A stretch of 35,165 nt of DNA, from assembly GCA_030429955.1 (NCBI GenBank), contig JAUIGO010000030.1, positions 1 to 35,165 of the forward strand. Direction: 5' to 3'. The stretch is from Bacteroidia bacterium. GTDB taxonomy: Bacteria > Bacteroidota > Bacteroidia > Flavobacteriales > Flavobacteriaceae. Positions 1-7,899 of this stretch are shown here, in pieces. The translations under genes and the position numbers were made by a program. Each line of letters opens with the position of its first letter. The first letter of the stretch is position 1. Under the pieces are notes generated by a model. It was not told where the DNA came from. It saw only the letters and a program-made list of their open reading frames with translations, and did no database searches.

Positions 1-314
1 GGGGGATCCCCCTCTCAGGGCCCCTACCTATCGTTGCCATGGTGTGCCGTTACCACACCATCTAGCTAATAGGACGCATACTCATCTTTTGCCGTAACCT
101 TTAATATGATGGCGATGCCACCTCCATATACTATGCGGTATTAATCCAAGTTTCCCTGGGCTATCCCACAGCAAAAGGTAGATTGTATACGCGTTACGCA
201 CCCGTGCGCCACTCGTCAGCGGAAAAGCAAGCTTTTCCCTGTTACCGTCCGACTTGCATGTGTTAGGCCTGCCGCTAGCGTTCATCCTGAGCCAGGATCA
301 AACTCTTCATCGTT
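1..314 (-). rRNA. rrs: 16S ribosomal RNA, 5' part
   Basis: Read on the minus strand, this is the 5' third of a bacterial 16S rRNA. The universal AGAGTTTGATCCTGGCTCAG site lies at about 307-288, followed by the conserved GATGAACGCTAGCGGCAGGC and AACACATGCAAG blocks. The window begins inside the helix that reads GGGGGATCCCCC, roughly E. coli position 310-320, so only the first ~314 nt are present. The mature 5' end is set near 314 by comparison with the E. coli start; it may be off by several bases. The rest of the rRNA operon lies outside the window to the left. Confidence 0.97.
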
Positions 315-488
315 AAATTTTAAGTCTTACGACTATATTATTAACAACCAAAGGATATTAATTGTACTCAAAATGGTTTATTCTCTGTAATAAACGGACC
401 GTTTCCAATCCATTTTCTTACGCTGTCAATCAATATGTTTAATGAACTTTCTTTCCTTTCCCTAAAGACTTTCCTCCTTAAGCGGGTG

Positions 489-519
489 CAAATATAAAAC
501 CCTTTTTTCTTACCCACAA
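489..519 (-). promoter_or_regulatory. rRNA promoter P2 (proximal)
   Basis: On the minus strand TTG (519-517) is followed after 20 nt by TATATTTG (496-489), which matches the Bacteroidota -33/-7 pattern TTG ... TAnnTTTG. The sequence just downstream is GC-rich (CACCCGC), as expected near an rRNA start site. It lies about 170 nt upstream of the 16S 5' end. Confidence 0.75.
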
Positions 520-618
520 TACTTTTTGAATCTTTTTTTGAATTATTTTTTTTAACACAAAAAAATCAAAACAAAACACCCTGTGAACTCCCCAAAACAG
601 CTCCCCGTTTAGAGGGCG

Positions 619-649
619 CAAACATACAACCAACTACCAAATTCTCAAA
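619..649 (-). promoter_or_regulatory. rRNA promoter P1 (distal)
   Basis: On the minus strand TTTG (649-646) is followed after exactly 19 nt by TATGTTTG (626-619). This is a full match to the Bacteroidota primary sigma consensus TTTG-N19-TAnnTTTG. It is followed by CGCCCTC. With the proximal promoter 130 bp downstream it forms a tandem pair, as is common for rRNA operons. Confidence 0.78.
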
Positions 650-743
650 CTTTTTAATAACCTTTTTTTAAAACTTTTTTATATACCCTTATTGTCAATG
701 GGTTACATATTAAACACCTAAATTAATTTCTTTAAAATATCTA

Positions 744-774
744 TTGTAAGACTGTTATGATACCACTATCTTTG
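744..774 (+). promoter_or_regulatory. thrS promoter
   Basis: TTG (744-746), a 20-nt spacer and TATCTTTG (767-774) match the Bacteroidota promoter consensus. Transcription should start around 780, leaving a leader of only about 14 nt before the thrS ATG. That leaves no room for a T-box or similar leader. Confidence 0.72.
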
Positions 775-793
775 CCTCTTAATTATAATTAGA

Positions 794-2740
794 ATGATAA
801 AGATCACCTTACCTGACGGTAGTATAAGAAGCTATAATGATACAATAACAGCAATGGATGTTGCCAAAGATATTAGTGAAGGTTTTGCTCGCAATGTTAT
901 CTCAGCAAAGTTCAATGATACTATTATTGAAGTCAACACTCCATTAACCTCTGATGGTAGCCTGACTTTATATACTTGGAATGATGAAGAAGGAAAGAAA
1001 GCGTTTTGGCATTCAAGCTCACATGTTTTAGCTCAAGCTTTGGAAGAACTTTACCCTGGAGTTAAACTTTCAATTGGTCCAGCTATAGAAAATGGCTTTT
1101 ATTATGATGTCGATTTAGGTGATAATTCAATTTCAGACAAAGATTTTAAAACCATAGAAAATAAAATGCTTGAAATTGCAAGAGGCAAGCATGATTTTAA
1201 AATGAAATCGGTTTCTAAAACTGATGCGCTTTCAAAATATAAATCAGAAAAAAATGAATATAAGGTTGAGCTAATTGAAAACTTAACTGATGGTGAGATA
1301 ACATTCTGTGATCATTCAACTTTTACTGATTTATGTCGAGGAGGACATATTCCAAACACAGGAATTATTAAAGCTGTGAAAATTCTAAGTGTTGCAGGAG
1401 CCTATTGGAGAGGAGATGAAAACAACAAACAACTCACAAGGGTATACGGAATCTCATTTCCGAAACAAAAGGAATTAACAGAATATTTAGAACTGCTAGA
1501 AGAAGCTAAAAAAAGAGACCATAGAAAATTAGGGAAACAACTAGAATTGTTTACATTTTCACAAAAAGTAGGACAAGGATTGCCTTTATGGTTACCAAAA
1601 GGTGCCGCGTTAAGAGCAAGGTTAGAAGATTTCCTTAAAAAAGCACAACAAAAAGCTGGCTATGAAATGGTTGTTACTCCGCACATTGGTCAAAAAGAAT
1701 TGTATATAACTTCTGGTCATTACGCTAAATATGGTGAAGACAGCTTTCAGCCTATAAAAACACCTAAAGCAGATGAGGAATTTTTACTTAAACCAATGAA
1801 TTGTCCTCATCACTGTGAAATTTACAATAATAACCAGTGGTCTTACAAAGATTTGCCGAAACGTTTTGCAGAATTTGGTACTGTGTATAGATATGAACAA
1901 AGTGGTGAACTGCATGGACTAACAAGAGTTAGAGGATTTACACAAGATGATGCACATTTATTTTGTACACCAGATCAGTTAGACCAAGAATTTAAAAACG
2001 TCATTGATCTTGTACTTTATGTATTTGGTTCATTAGGTTTTGAGAACTTTACTGCTCAAGTTTCTTTAAGAGATCCAGACAATCCAGATAAATATATAGG
2101 AAGTCTTGAAAATTGGGAAAAAGCCGAACAAGCCATTTTAAATGCAACCATTGATAAAGGATTGGATTATGTGGTTGAATATGGTGAAGCAGCATTTTAT
2201 GGTCCAAAACTTGATTTTATGGTCAAAGATGCTTTAGGGAGAAAGTGGCAATTAGGAACAATTCAAGTTGATTACAACCTACCTGAACGCTTTGAATTAA
2301 CCTATAAAGGCAGTGATAATGAACTACATAGACCTGTGATGATTCACAGAGCACCTTTTGGTAGTATGGAACGTTTTGTTGCAATTTTACTTGAGCACAC
2401 AGCTGGAAATTTCCCATTATGGCTCATACCAGATCAAGTAATTATTCTATCAATTAGTGAGAAATATGAAAAATACGCTCAAAAAGTTTTAAATTTGCTG
2501 GAAAATAACGAAATTCGCGCCCTCGTAGATCATAGGAGTGAAACCATGGGTAAGAAGATTAGGGATGCAGAAATGCAAAAAATCCCATATATGATTATCG
2601 TTGGTGAGAATGAAGAAAACGAAAATAAAATTAGTGTAAGACAACACGGAGGAGAAGATTTAGGCATGATTAGTGTAGAAGAATTTTCGAATCTTGTTAA
2701 AAATGAGATAAATAAAACATTAAAACAATTTAAAGTTTAA
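794..2740 (+). CDS. thrS: threonyl-tRNA synthetase
   Basis: Cytoplasmic class II aminoacyl-tRNA synthetase that charges tRNA-Thr with threonine. At 648 aa it has the usual bacterial length. Domains in order: an N-terminal TGS domain (about 1-60, beginning [10 protein letters not shown]), the second editing domain with the [10 protein letters not shown] and [10 protein letters not shown] motifs (about 70-220) that hydrolyses mischarged Ser-tRNA, the class II catalytic core (about 245-535) with [10 protein letters not shown], the motif 2 region [21 protein letters not shown] and motif 3 [11 protein letters not shown], and a C-terminal anticodon-binding domain. A consensus promoter lies just upstream. 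It is the first gene of the conserved thrS-infC-rpmI-rplT cluster, 16 nt ahead of infC. Confidence 0.98.
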   Translation: MIKITLPDGSIRSYNDTITAMDVAKDISEGFARNVISAKFNDTIIEVNTPLTSDGSLTLYTWNDEEGKKAFWHSSSHVLAQALEELYPGVKLSIGPAIENGFYYDVDLGDNSISDKDFKTIENKMLEIARGKHDFKMKSVSKTDALSKYKSEKNEYKVELIENLTDGEITFCDHSTFTDLCRGGHIPNTGIIKAVKILSVAGAYWRGDENNKQLTRVYGISFPKQKELTEYLELLEEAKKRDHRKLGKQLELFTFSQKVGQGLPLWLPKGAALRARLEDFLKKAQQKAGYEMVVTPHIGQKELYITSGHYAKYGEDSFQPIKTPKADEEFLLKPMNCPHHCEIYNNNQWSYKDLPKRFAEFGTVYRYEQSGELHGLTRVRGFTQDDAHLFCTPDQLDQEFKNVIDLVLYVFGSLGFENFTAQVSLRDPDNPDKYIGSLENWEKAEQAILNATIDKGLDYVVEYGEAAFYGPKLDFMVKDALGRKWQLGTIQVDYNLPERFELTYKGSDNELHRPVMIHRAPFGSMERFVAILLEHTAGNFPLWLIPDQVIILSISEKYEKYAQKVLNLLENNEIRALVDHRSETMGKKIRDAEMQKIPYMIIVGENEENENKISVRQHGGEDLGMISVEEFSNLVKNEINKTLKQFKV

Positions 2741-2756
2741 TTAAAACCATAAAGCC

Positions 2757-3314
2757 ATAGCAATACGTAGAAGAAGAAATAGAGGTCCTGCAAGAATAAT
2801 AAAAGAGGATCAACACAGAATTAACAGAAAAATCACTTCACCAGAAGTTCGACTTGTAGGTGATAATGTTGAAATTGGTGTGTACAAAATTACACAAGCA
2901 TTAGAAATTGCAGATGAACAAGGTCTTGATCTTGTTGAAATATCACCAAATGCTGTTCCTCCTGTATGTAAAGTCATGGACTATAAGAAGTTTCTTTATG
3001 AACAAAAGAAACGTGATAAAGCTTTAAAATCCAAGGCAACAAAAGTTGTCATTAAAGAAATTCGTTTCGGTCCTCAAACAGATGATCACGATTACGAATT
3101 TAAAAAGAAACATGCTGAGAAGTTCTTAAAAGAAGGTGCTAAGTTAAAAGCATTTGTATTCTTTAAAGGTCGTTCCATCATATATCAAGAACAAGGTCAA
3201 ATCTTACTGCTGCGTTTAGCACAAGATTTGGAAGAGTTTGGAAAAGTAGAACAAATGCCAAAATTGGAAGGTAAGCGTATGATTATGTTTATTGCACCAA
3301 AAAAAGGCAAATAA
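2757..3314 (+). CDS. infC: translation initiation factor IF-3, AUA start
   Basis: IF-3 binds the 30S subunit, blocks premature 50S joining and proofreads the start codon. The family N-terminus ([12 protein letters not shown]) is encoded from 2760, directly after an ATA codon at 2757-2759; an in-frame TAA at 2742-2744 rules out any start further upstream. From 2757 the protein is 185 aa, a full-length IF-3 with N-domain, lysine-rich linker ([15 protein letters not shown]) and C-domain ([15 protein letters not shown]). A GTG at 2880 also opens the frame but would delete most of the N-domain. E. coli infC uses AUU and is autoregulated because IF-3 discriminates against non-canonical starts; AUA here suggests the same feedback (inference). 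No Shine-Dalgarno site is visible. Confidence 0.93.
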   Translation: MAIRRRRNRGPARIIKEDQHRINRKITSPEVRLVGDNVEIGVYKITQALEIADEQGLDLVEISPNAVPPVCKVMDYKKFLYEQKKRDKALKSKATKVVIKEIRFGPQTDDHDYEFKKKHAEKFLKEGAKLKAFVFFKGRSIIYQEQGQILLLRLAQDLEEFGKVEQMPKLEGKRMIMFIAPKKGK

Positions 3315-3383
3315 TATTTACACCTTCGCATAAGCCTTGGTGTTCAAAGATAGTAAGCGAGAAGTAATTAAATAAAGGAGAAA

Positions 3384-3581
3384 ATGCCTAAAATGAAAAC
3401 AAAATCTAGTGCCAAAAAACGTTTTAAACTTACTGGTACTGGTAAAATCAAAAGAAAGCATGCGTTTAAAAGTCACATCTTAACAAAGAAGTCTAAAAAA
3501 CGTAAGCTAGCGTTAACTCATGACACATTAGTGCATGAAGCTGACGAGAACAATGTTAAATTGATGTTGCGTTTAAAGTAA
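3384..3581 (+). CDS. rpmI: 50S ribosomal protein L35
   Basis: Small basic protein of the large ribosomal subunit, 65 aa, the usual length. The N-terminus [20 protein letters not shown] and the lysine/arginine-rich middle ([20 protein letters not shown]) are typical of L35. An AAAGGAG sequence lies 4 nt before the ATG, one of the few good Shine-Dalgarno sites in this window. It sits between infC and rplT in the conserved cluster. Confidence 0.97.
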   Translation: MPKMKTKSSAKKRFKLTGTGKIKRKHAFKSHILTKKSKKRKLALTHDTLVHEADENNVKLMLRLK

Positions 3582-3586
3582 CAAAC

Positions 3587-3658
3587 ATTTAACCGGTTAA
3601 ATTAAATTATAAACCCTGGAGTTAGGCAAATTTAAAGCGTCATTAAATTGACCGCCTA
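3587..3658 (+). promoter_or_regulatory. palindrome and hairpin in the rpmI-rplT gap
   Basis: The 98-bp gap holds a perfect 16-bp palindrome ATTTAACCGGTTAAAT (3587-3602) just after the rpmI stop. A second possible hairpin follows, with arms TAGGC (3623-3627) and GCCTA (3654-3658) and an inner AATTT/AAATT pairing. Neither is followed by a T tract, so these are unlikely to be terminators. They may be structures used for control of rplT by L20, which is known in other bacteria; that link is speculation. Confidence 0.35.
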
Positions 3659-3679
3659 CTACAAAAAACAATTAAAGAA

Positions 3680-4024
3680 ATGCCAAGATCAGTAAATTCA
3701 GTAGCGAAGAGAGCCAGAAGAAAAAAGGTTCTTAAGCAAGCAAAAGGTTACTTCGGACGTCGTAAAAACGTTTGGACAGTAGCAAAAAATGCGGTTGATA
3801 AAGCGATGCAATACTCGTACAGAGACCGTAGAAACAAAAAAAGAACATTCCGCGCTTTATGGATCATGCGTATTAACGCAGGAGCTAGACAACACGGATT
3901 GTCATATTCACAATTTATGGGAAAATTAAAAGCTAACAATATCGATTTAAACCGTAAGGTTTTAGCTGATTTAGCTATGAATGACCCAGCTGCTTTTGAA
4001 GCAATTGTAAATAAAGTAAAATAA
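3680..4024 (+). CDS. rplT: 50S ribosomal protein L20
   Basis: Large-subunit assembly protein, 114 aa, full length. The basic N-terminal extension ([32 protein letters not shown]) and the globular part ([31 protein letters not shown]) match L20 throughout. In many bacteria L20 also represses its own operon by binding the mRNA. It is the last gene of the cluster and is followed by a strong terminator. Confidence 0.98.
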   Translation: MPRSVNSVAKRARRKKVLKQAKGYFGRRKNVWTVAKNAVDKAMQYSYRDRRNKKRTFRALWIMRINAGARQHGLSYSQFMGKLKANNIDLNRKVLADLAMNDPAAFEAIVNKVK

Positions 4025-4063
4025 GGCGTTTCGCCTAAAGTATAACAACATTTCGCTTATTTA

Positions 4064-4094
4064 AAATCCGATTCTTTTAGAGTCGGATTTTTTT
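4064..4094 (+). terminator. rho-independent terminator after rplT
   Basis: Stem arms AAATCCGA (4064-4071) and TCGGATTT (4083-4090) with an additional inner TCT/AGA pairing are followed by a run of T residues to 4094. A smaller hairpin AGGCG-TTT-CGCCT lies directly after the rplT stop codon. Confidence 0.88.
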
Positions 4095-4154
4095 ATACCA
4101 TACATTTTCAGATATTATAGTTATCTTTCTGCTTCAATTTTTAATCCATACAAA

Positions 4155-7100
4155 ATGAAGTCTATTCACTTAATTATTGCCCTCTTTTTCATTTCAATTT
4201 TCAGCTTACCTGCTCAAGACAAAGACAAAAAATGGGATGTCTCAAACCCAGAAGGCGATTGGAACTTTAAAGAAGTTGATTTAAATACCAATGAAGGAAC
4301 ATGGATGAACGTAGATGTTAGTCCAGATGGAAGCAAAATAGCCTTTGATCTTTTAGGTGATATCTATATAATGAATGCAAATGGTGGAAAAGCAACAGCT
4401 TTAAGAACAGGTTTGCCTTTTGAAATCCAACCTCGTTTTAGTCCTGATGGAAAAACCATTTCTTTTACTAGTGATGCTGGTGGTGGTGATAATATATGGA
4501 CTATGAATCTTGATGGTAGCAACGCAAAGCAAATTACTAAAGAAAATTTCAGATTGCTTAATAATGCTGTTTGGACACCTGATAGAAACTACCTCGTCGC
4601 AAGAAAGCATTTCTCTTCTACTCGTTCTTTAGGTGCTGGTGAAATGTGGATGTATCACATTTCTGGAGGAAGCGGAATTCAATTAACTACTAGAAAAAAT
4701 GATCAACAAGATGTTAACGAGCCAAGTATATCAAAAGATGGTCGCTATTTATATTACAGTGAAGACGTATATCCTGGAGGCTTTTTCCAATACAATAAAG
4801 ATCCAAATAGTCAGATTTATGTCATTAATCGTTACGATTTTGAAACTGGAAAAACAGAACGTATAACAGGTGGTCCAGGTGGATCGGCTCGTCCGCAAAT
4901 ATCTAATGATGGAAAAAAGTTAGCATTTATCAAACGAGTGAGAACAAAAACTGTGCTTTATATTCATGACTTAGAAACTGGTGAAGAGTGGCCCATTTTT
5001 GATGGACTGAATAAAGACCAACAAGAGGCTTGGGCTATTTTTGGTGTGTATAGCAATTATAGTTGGACACCAAATGACGATAGCATCGTATTTTGGTCAG
5101 GCGGAAAAATCAATAAAGTAAATGTAAACACACTTCAGGTAACCAACATTCCATTTGAAGTAAACACAAAGATTAAAATTGCAAAAGCCGTTGAGTTTGA
5201 TACTCCAGTTGCACCAGACACATTTAAAGCAAAAGTAATTAGAGACGTAAAAACCTCTCCAGATGGAAAAAGCCTTGTGTTCAATGCGCTTGGTTATTTA
5301 TACACCATGCCATTGCCAAACGGAACTCCAAAGCGTTTAACCAATGGTAGTGATTTTGAGTTTGAACCGTCTTTTTCTCAAGATGGCTCACAAATAGTAT
5401 ATGTCACTTGGAATGATGAAAACCTTGGCAATATTTATACTATACCTTCCAGAGGAGGAACTCCAACTAAAATAACTTCGGAAAAAGGTATTTATAGAAA
5501 CCCTTCGTTTTCGTATGATGGCAAAAAAATTACCTACAGAAAAGATGGAGGTAATGGTGATCAAGGTAGAACATTTGATAAAAATCCTGGACTATACATT
5601 GTAAATTCCAATGGAACAAACAATCAATTTCTAACACGACAAGGAGATTTACCACTATTTACAAAAGATGATAAGCGTGTGATGTTTCAAAATGGAGGCA
5701 CTTTTGGTGGAGCCATTACTAAAGAACTTAAAAGCGTCGATTTAACAGGAAATGATGAAAGAACCTTAATCAAATCTTCTCATGGCAACAGACTGCTTCC
5801 AAGTCCTGATGGCAAATGGGTGGCTTTCATCCATTTATTTAAAGTGTACATGGCTCCAATGCCACAAGCTGGAACATCAATAGATTTAACAGACAAAACA
5901 AGTTTTGTTCCAGTAACACAGTTGACCGAAGATGCAGGAATCAATCTACATTGGTCTAATGACAGTAAAACATTGCATTGGACACTAGGAAACCAATACT
6001 TTTCGGCTAAAGCTTCAACTGATACAAAGCTCATCACACAACCAACGGCTACAATTAATCTAGAAGTAAAAACGGATAAACCAAGTGGAATCATTGCGTT
6101 CAAAAACGCCAGAATCATCACTATGAATGGTGATTTGGTTATTGAAAATGGAACTATTGTCGTTAATCAAAATAAAATTGAAGCCATTGGAAATAGTTCA
6201 GAAGTTACAATTCCATCAAATGCAAAAGTATATGACGTTTCAGGAAAAACAATCATGCCAGGAATTGTTGATGCTCACGCTCATATTGGAGGATTCCGAG
6301 ATGGTCTAACAACTCAAAAGCATTGGCAATTCTATGCTAATTTAGCGTATGGAGTGACCACTTCACATGATCCTTCAGCAAACACTCAAGCTGTATTTGC
6401 CTTATCAGAATTACTCAAAAGCGGACAAATGGTAGGACCACGTCTCTACTCTACAGGTCATATTCTTTATGGAGCAGATGGCGATTTTAAGGCAGTAATA
6501 AATAGTTTGGATGATGCTAGATCATCTATTAAACGAACTAAAGCATTTGGCGCTCTTTCTGTTAAAAGTTACAATCAGCCACGTCGTGAACAACGTCAGC
6601 AAATTCTACAAGCAGCTCGTGAAGAAGGTATTTTTGTTGTGCCAGAAGGAGGTTCAACATTTTATACCAATATGTCTATGATTATGGATGGACATACAGG
6701 AGTTGAACACAATATTCCTGTGGCTCCAGTATATAAAGATGTTATCACACTTTGGGGAAACAGTAATACTGGCTACACACCTACTCTTGTTGTTAATTAT
6801 GCTGGAATGAGCGGTGAATATTATTGGTATCAAAATACTAATGTTTGGGAAAATGAAAAGCTACTCAAATATTTCCCGAGAGGAATTATTGATTCAAGAT
6901 CAAGACATCGTACTATGGTGCCACAAGAGGAGTATGAAAATGGTCATATACTAACGTCTAAAACAGCAAAAGCATTAACTGATGTAGGTGTGAAAGTAAA
7001 TCTTGGAGCTCATGGACAGTTACAAGGCTTAGCTGCGCATTGGGAATTATGGATGTTTGAACAAGGTGGAATGACAAATTTGGAAGCTCTAAGAGCTGCA

Positions 7101-7409
7101 ACACTTAATGGAGCACAATACATTGGAGCAGGTAATGATATTGGCTCATTAGAAGTTGGAAAACTTGCTGACTTAATTGTTTTAGATAAAAATCCATTGG
7201 AAAACATCAGAAATACTGAAAGTGTTATCTACACTATGGTAAATGGACGACTATATGATACAGAAACCATGAATGAAATTGGTAATCGTGATAAAGCAAG
7301 AACCAAATTCTATTGGGAAAATAATAAATACAATGCTGCTTTTCCTTGGCATGAAGAAAGTCAGAGTTTTACTCGACAAACTTGTGGTTGCAATATAGGT
7401 TCTCACTAA
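4155..7409 (+). CDS. secreted PD40 beta-propeller / amidohydrolase fusion
   Basis: A 1084-aa exported protein. Residues 1-20 form a signal peptide (MKSIHLIIALFFISIFSLPAQ). Residues about 50-630 contain repeated TolB/PD40-type propeller blades (for example DVSPDGSKIAF, RFSPDGKTISF, SFSQDGSQIVY and SFSYDGKKITY). The C-terminal part (about 650-1060) is a metal-dependent amidohydrolase: it starts with the small beta domain (ITMNGDLVIENGTI), has the metal-binding IVDAHAHIGG, a VEHNIP histidine further on, and ends ADLIVLDKNPLENI. Substrate unknown; such proteins are often annotated simply as amidohydrolase family. It stands alone between two terminators. A near-consensus -7 box TATCTTTC lies at 4122-4129. 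Confidence 0.9.
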   Translation: MKSIHLIIALFFISIFSLPAQDKDKKWDVSNPEGDWNFKEVDLNTNEGTWMNVDVSPDGSKIAFDLLGDIYIMNANGGKATALRTGLPFEIQPRFSPDGKTISFTSDAGGGDNIWTMNLDGSNAKQITKENFRLLNNAVWTPDRNYLVARKHFSSTRSLGAGEMWMYHISGGSGIQLTTRKNDQQDVNEPSISKDGRYLYYSEDVYPGGFFQYNKDPNSQIYVINRYDFETGKTERITGGPGGSARPQISNDGKKLAFIKRVRTKTVLYIHDLETGEEWPIFDGLNKDQQEAWAIFGVYSNYSWTPNDDSIVFWSGGKINKVNVNTLQVTNIPFEVNTKIKIAKAVEFDTPVAPDTFKAKVIRDVKTSPDGKSLVFNALGYLYTMPLPNGTPKRLTNGSDFEFEPSFSQDGSQIVYVTWNDENLGNIYTIPSRGGTPTKITSEKGIYRNPSFSYDGKKITYRKDGGNGDQGRTFDKNPGLYIVNSNGTNNQFLTRQGDLPLFTKDDKRVMFQNGGTFGGAITKELKSVDLTGNDERTLIKSSHGNRLLPSPDGKWVAFIHLFKVYMAPMPQAGTSIDLTDKTSFVPVTQLTEDAGINLHWSNDSKTLHWTLGNQYFSAKASTDTKLITQPTATINLEVKTDKPSGIIAFKNARIITMNGDLVIENGTIVVNQNKIEAIGNSSEVTIPSNAKVYDVSGKTIMPGIVDAHAHIGGFRDGLTTQKHWQFYANLAYGVTTSHDPSANTQAVFALSELLKSGQMVGPRLYSTGHILYGADGDFKAVINSLDDARSSIKRTKAFGALSVKSYNQPRREQRQQILQAAREEGIFVVPEGGSTFYTNMSMIMDGHTGVEHNIPVAPVYKDVITLWGNSNTGYTPTLVVNYAGMSGEYYWYQNTNVWENEKLLKYFPRGIIDSRSRHRTMVPQEEYENGHILTSKTAKALTDVGVKVNLGAHGQLQGLAAHWELWMFEQGGMTNLEALRAATLNGAQYIGAGNDIGSLEVGKLADLIVLDKNPLENIRNTESVIYTMVNGRLYDTETMNEIGNRDKARTKFYWENNKYNAAFPWHEESQSFTRQTCGCNIGSH

Positions 7410-7423
7410 TTTTAAATAAAAAA

Positions 7424-7450
7424 AACCGATTCAAATCTGAATCGGTTTTT
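7424..7450 (+). terminator. terminator after the amidohydrolase gene
   Basis: A 10-bp perfect stem, AACCGATTCA (7424-7433) and TGAATCGGTT (7438-7447), is followed by T residues. A-rich sequence on the left flank would let it act in both directions, so it could also stop transcripts of the facing minus-strand repeat gene. Confidence 0.88.
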
Positions 7451-7526
7451 CTTATTCTTTTTAATATATCAATAACGTTTTAGGGCAAGATCTAATTACT
7501 GGATATTAACACGAAATTCTTAAATA

Positions 7527-7793
7527 CTATTTCGGGATAATGCCTGCTCCATCTTTTGGGATGATGCCTGCTCCATCTTTTGGAATAATACCTGCACCAT
7601 CTTTTGGGATAATGCCTGCTCCATCTTTTGGAATGATGCCTGCTCCATCTTTTGGGATGATACCTGCTCCATCTTTTGGGATGATGCCTGCTCCATCTTT
7701 TGGGATAATGCCTGCTCCATCCTTAGGAATAATACCTGCTCCATCTTTTGGAACGATACCATCGCCTTTTCTAGAATTTTCTTTGCTTGCCAT
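7527..7793 (-). CDS. KDGAGIIP octapeptide-repeat protein
   Basis: Unrecognised protein of 88 aa. After MASKENSRK and one degenerate unit (GDGIVP) it consists of nine perfect KDGAGIIP octapeptides and a final lysine. It has no signal peptide or membrane segment. Because the 24-bp unit is a multiple of three, all frames of this DNA are open, so openness alone is not evidence. The reasons to accept this frame are that synonymous third-position changes between units leave the peptide unchanged, and that the same peptide occurs twice in the protein encoded at 9912-10553. It is divergent from the six-gene operon starting at 7900 and shares its control region. A role as oligomerising partner, decoy or scaffold is inference. 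Confidence 0.72.
   Translation of the reverse strand: MASKENSRKGDGIVPKDGAGIIPKDGAGIIPKDGAGIIPKDGAGIIPKDGAGIIPKDGAGIIPKDGAGIIPKDGAGIIPKDGAGIIPK
7533..7748. repeat. 24-bp tandem repeat, nine units
   Basis: Nine direct copies of a 24-bp unit encode KDGAGIIP on the minus strand. Units differ only at a few synonymous positions, such as ATA/ATG and GGG/GGA on the plus strand. There are no spacers, so it is not a CRISPR array. Copy number could change in frame by slippage. Two further copies in the opposite orientation lie at about 10176-10223. Confidence 0.93.
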
Positions 7794-7805
7794 GACGCAG
7801 TATTT

Positions 7806-7848
7806 TAAAGTTAATTATTCACTATATTAGTGAAAAAATGTAACTTTA
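7806..7848. promoter_or_regulatory. divergent promoter with 17-bp palindromic operator
   Basis: Arms TTCACTA (7818-7824) and TAGTGAA (7828-7834) form a perfect palindrome around TAT. On each side lies a TAACTTTA box pointing outward: minus strand at 7813-7806, plus strand at 7841-7848. These resemble the Bacteroidota -7 element TAnnTTTG with one mismatch. The near-symmetric arrangement between two divergent genes suggests one regulator controlling both. No clear -33 boxes are seen. Confidence 0.55.
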
Positions 7849-7899
7849 GCAAGTAAACTCGCTCCTTTCCAATTAACCTGCTCAACTAAATAACTGAAA

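Larger units (their letters stand above)
315..793. other. rRNA leader and divergent rrs/thrS regulatory region
   Basis: This 479-bp gap holds no gene. The left part (315 to about 483) is the transcribed leader of the rRNA operon. The middle is A/T-rich with pyrimidine runs. It carries two minus-strand promoters for the rRNA and one plus-strand promoter for thrS, listed separately. I see no tRNA and no open reading frame of note. Confidence 0.8.

Noticed and set aside
7533-7748. CRISPR array
   Set aside because: Repeats are directly adjacent 24-bp coding units with no spacers, and there are no cas genes nearby.
7520-7830. Further open frames over the repeat array on both strands (MPAPSFG and MEQASSQK-type peptides)
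   Set aside because: The 24-bp unit keeps every frame open. Only the KDGAGIIP frame is supported by synonymous changes between units and by recurrence of the peptide in another gene.
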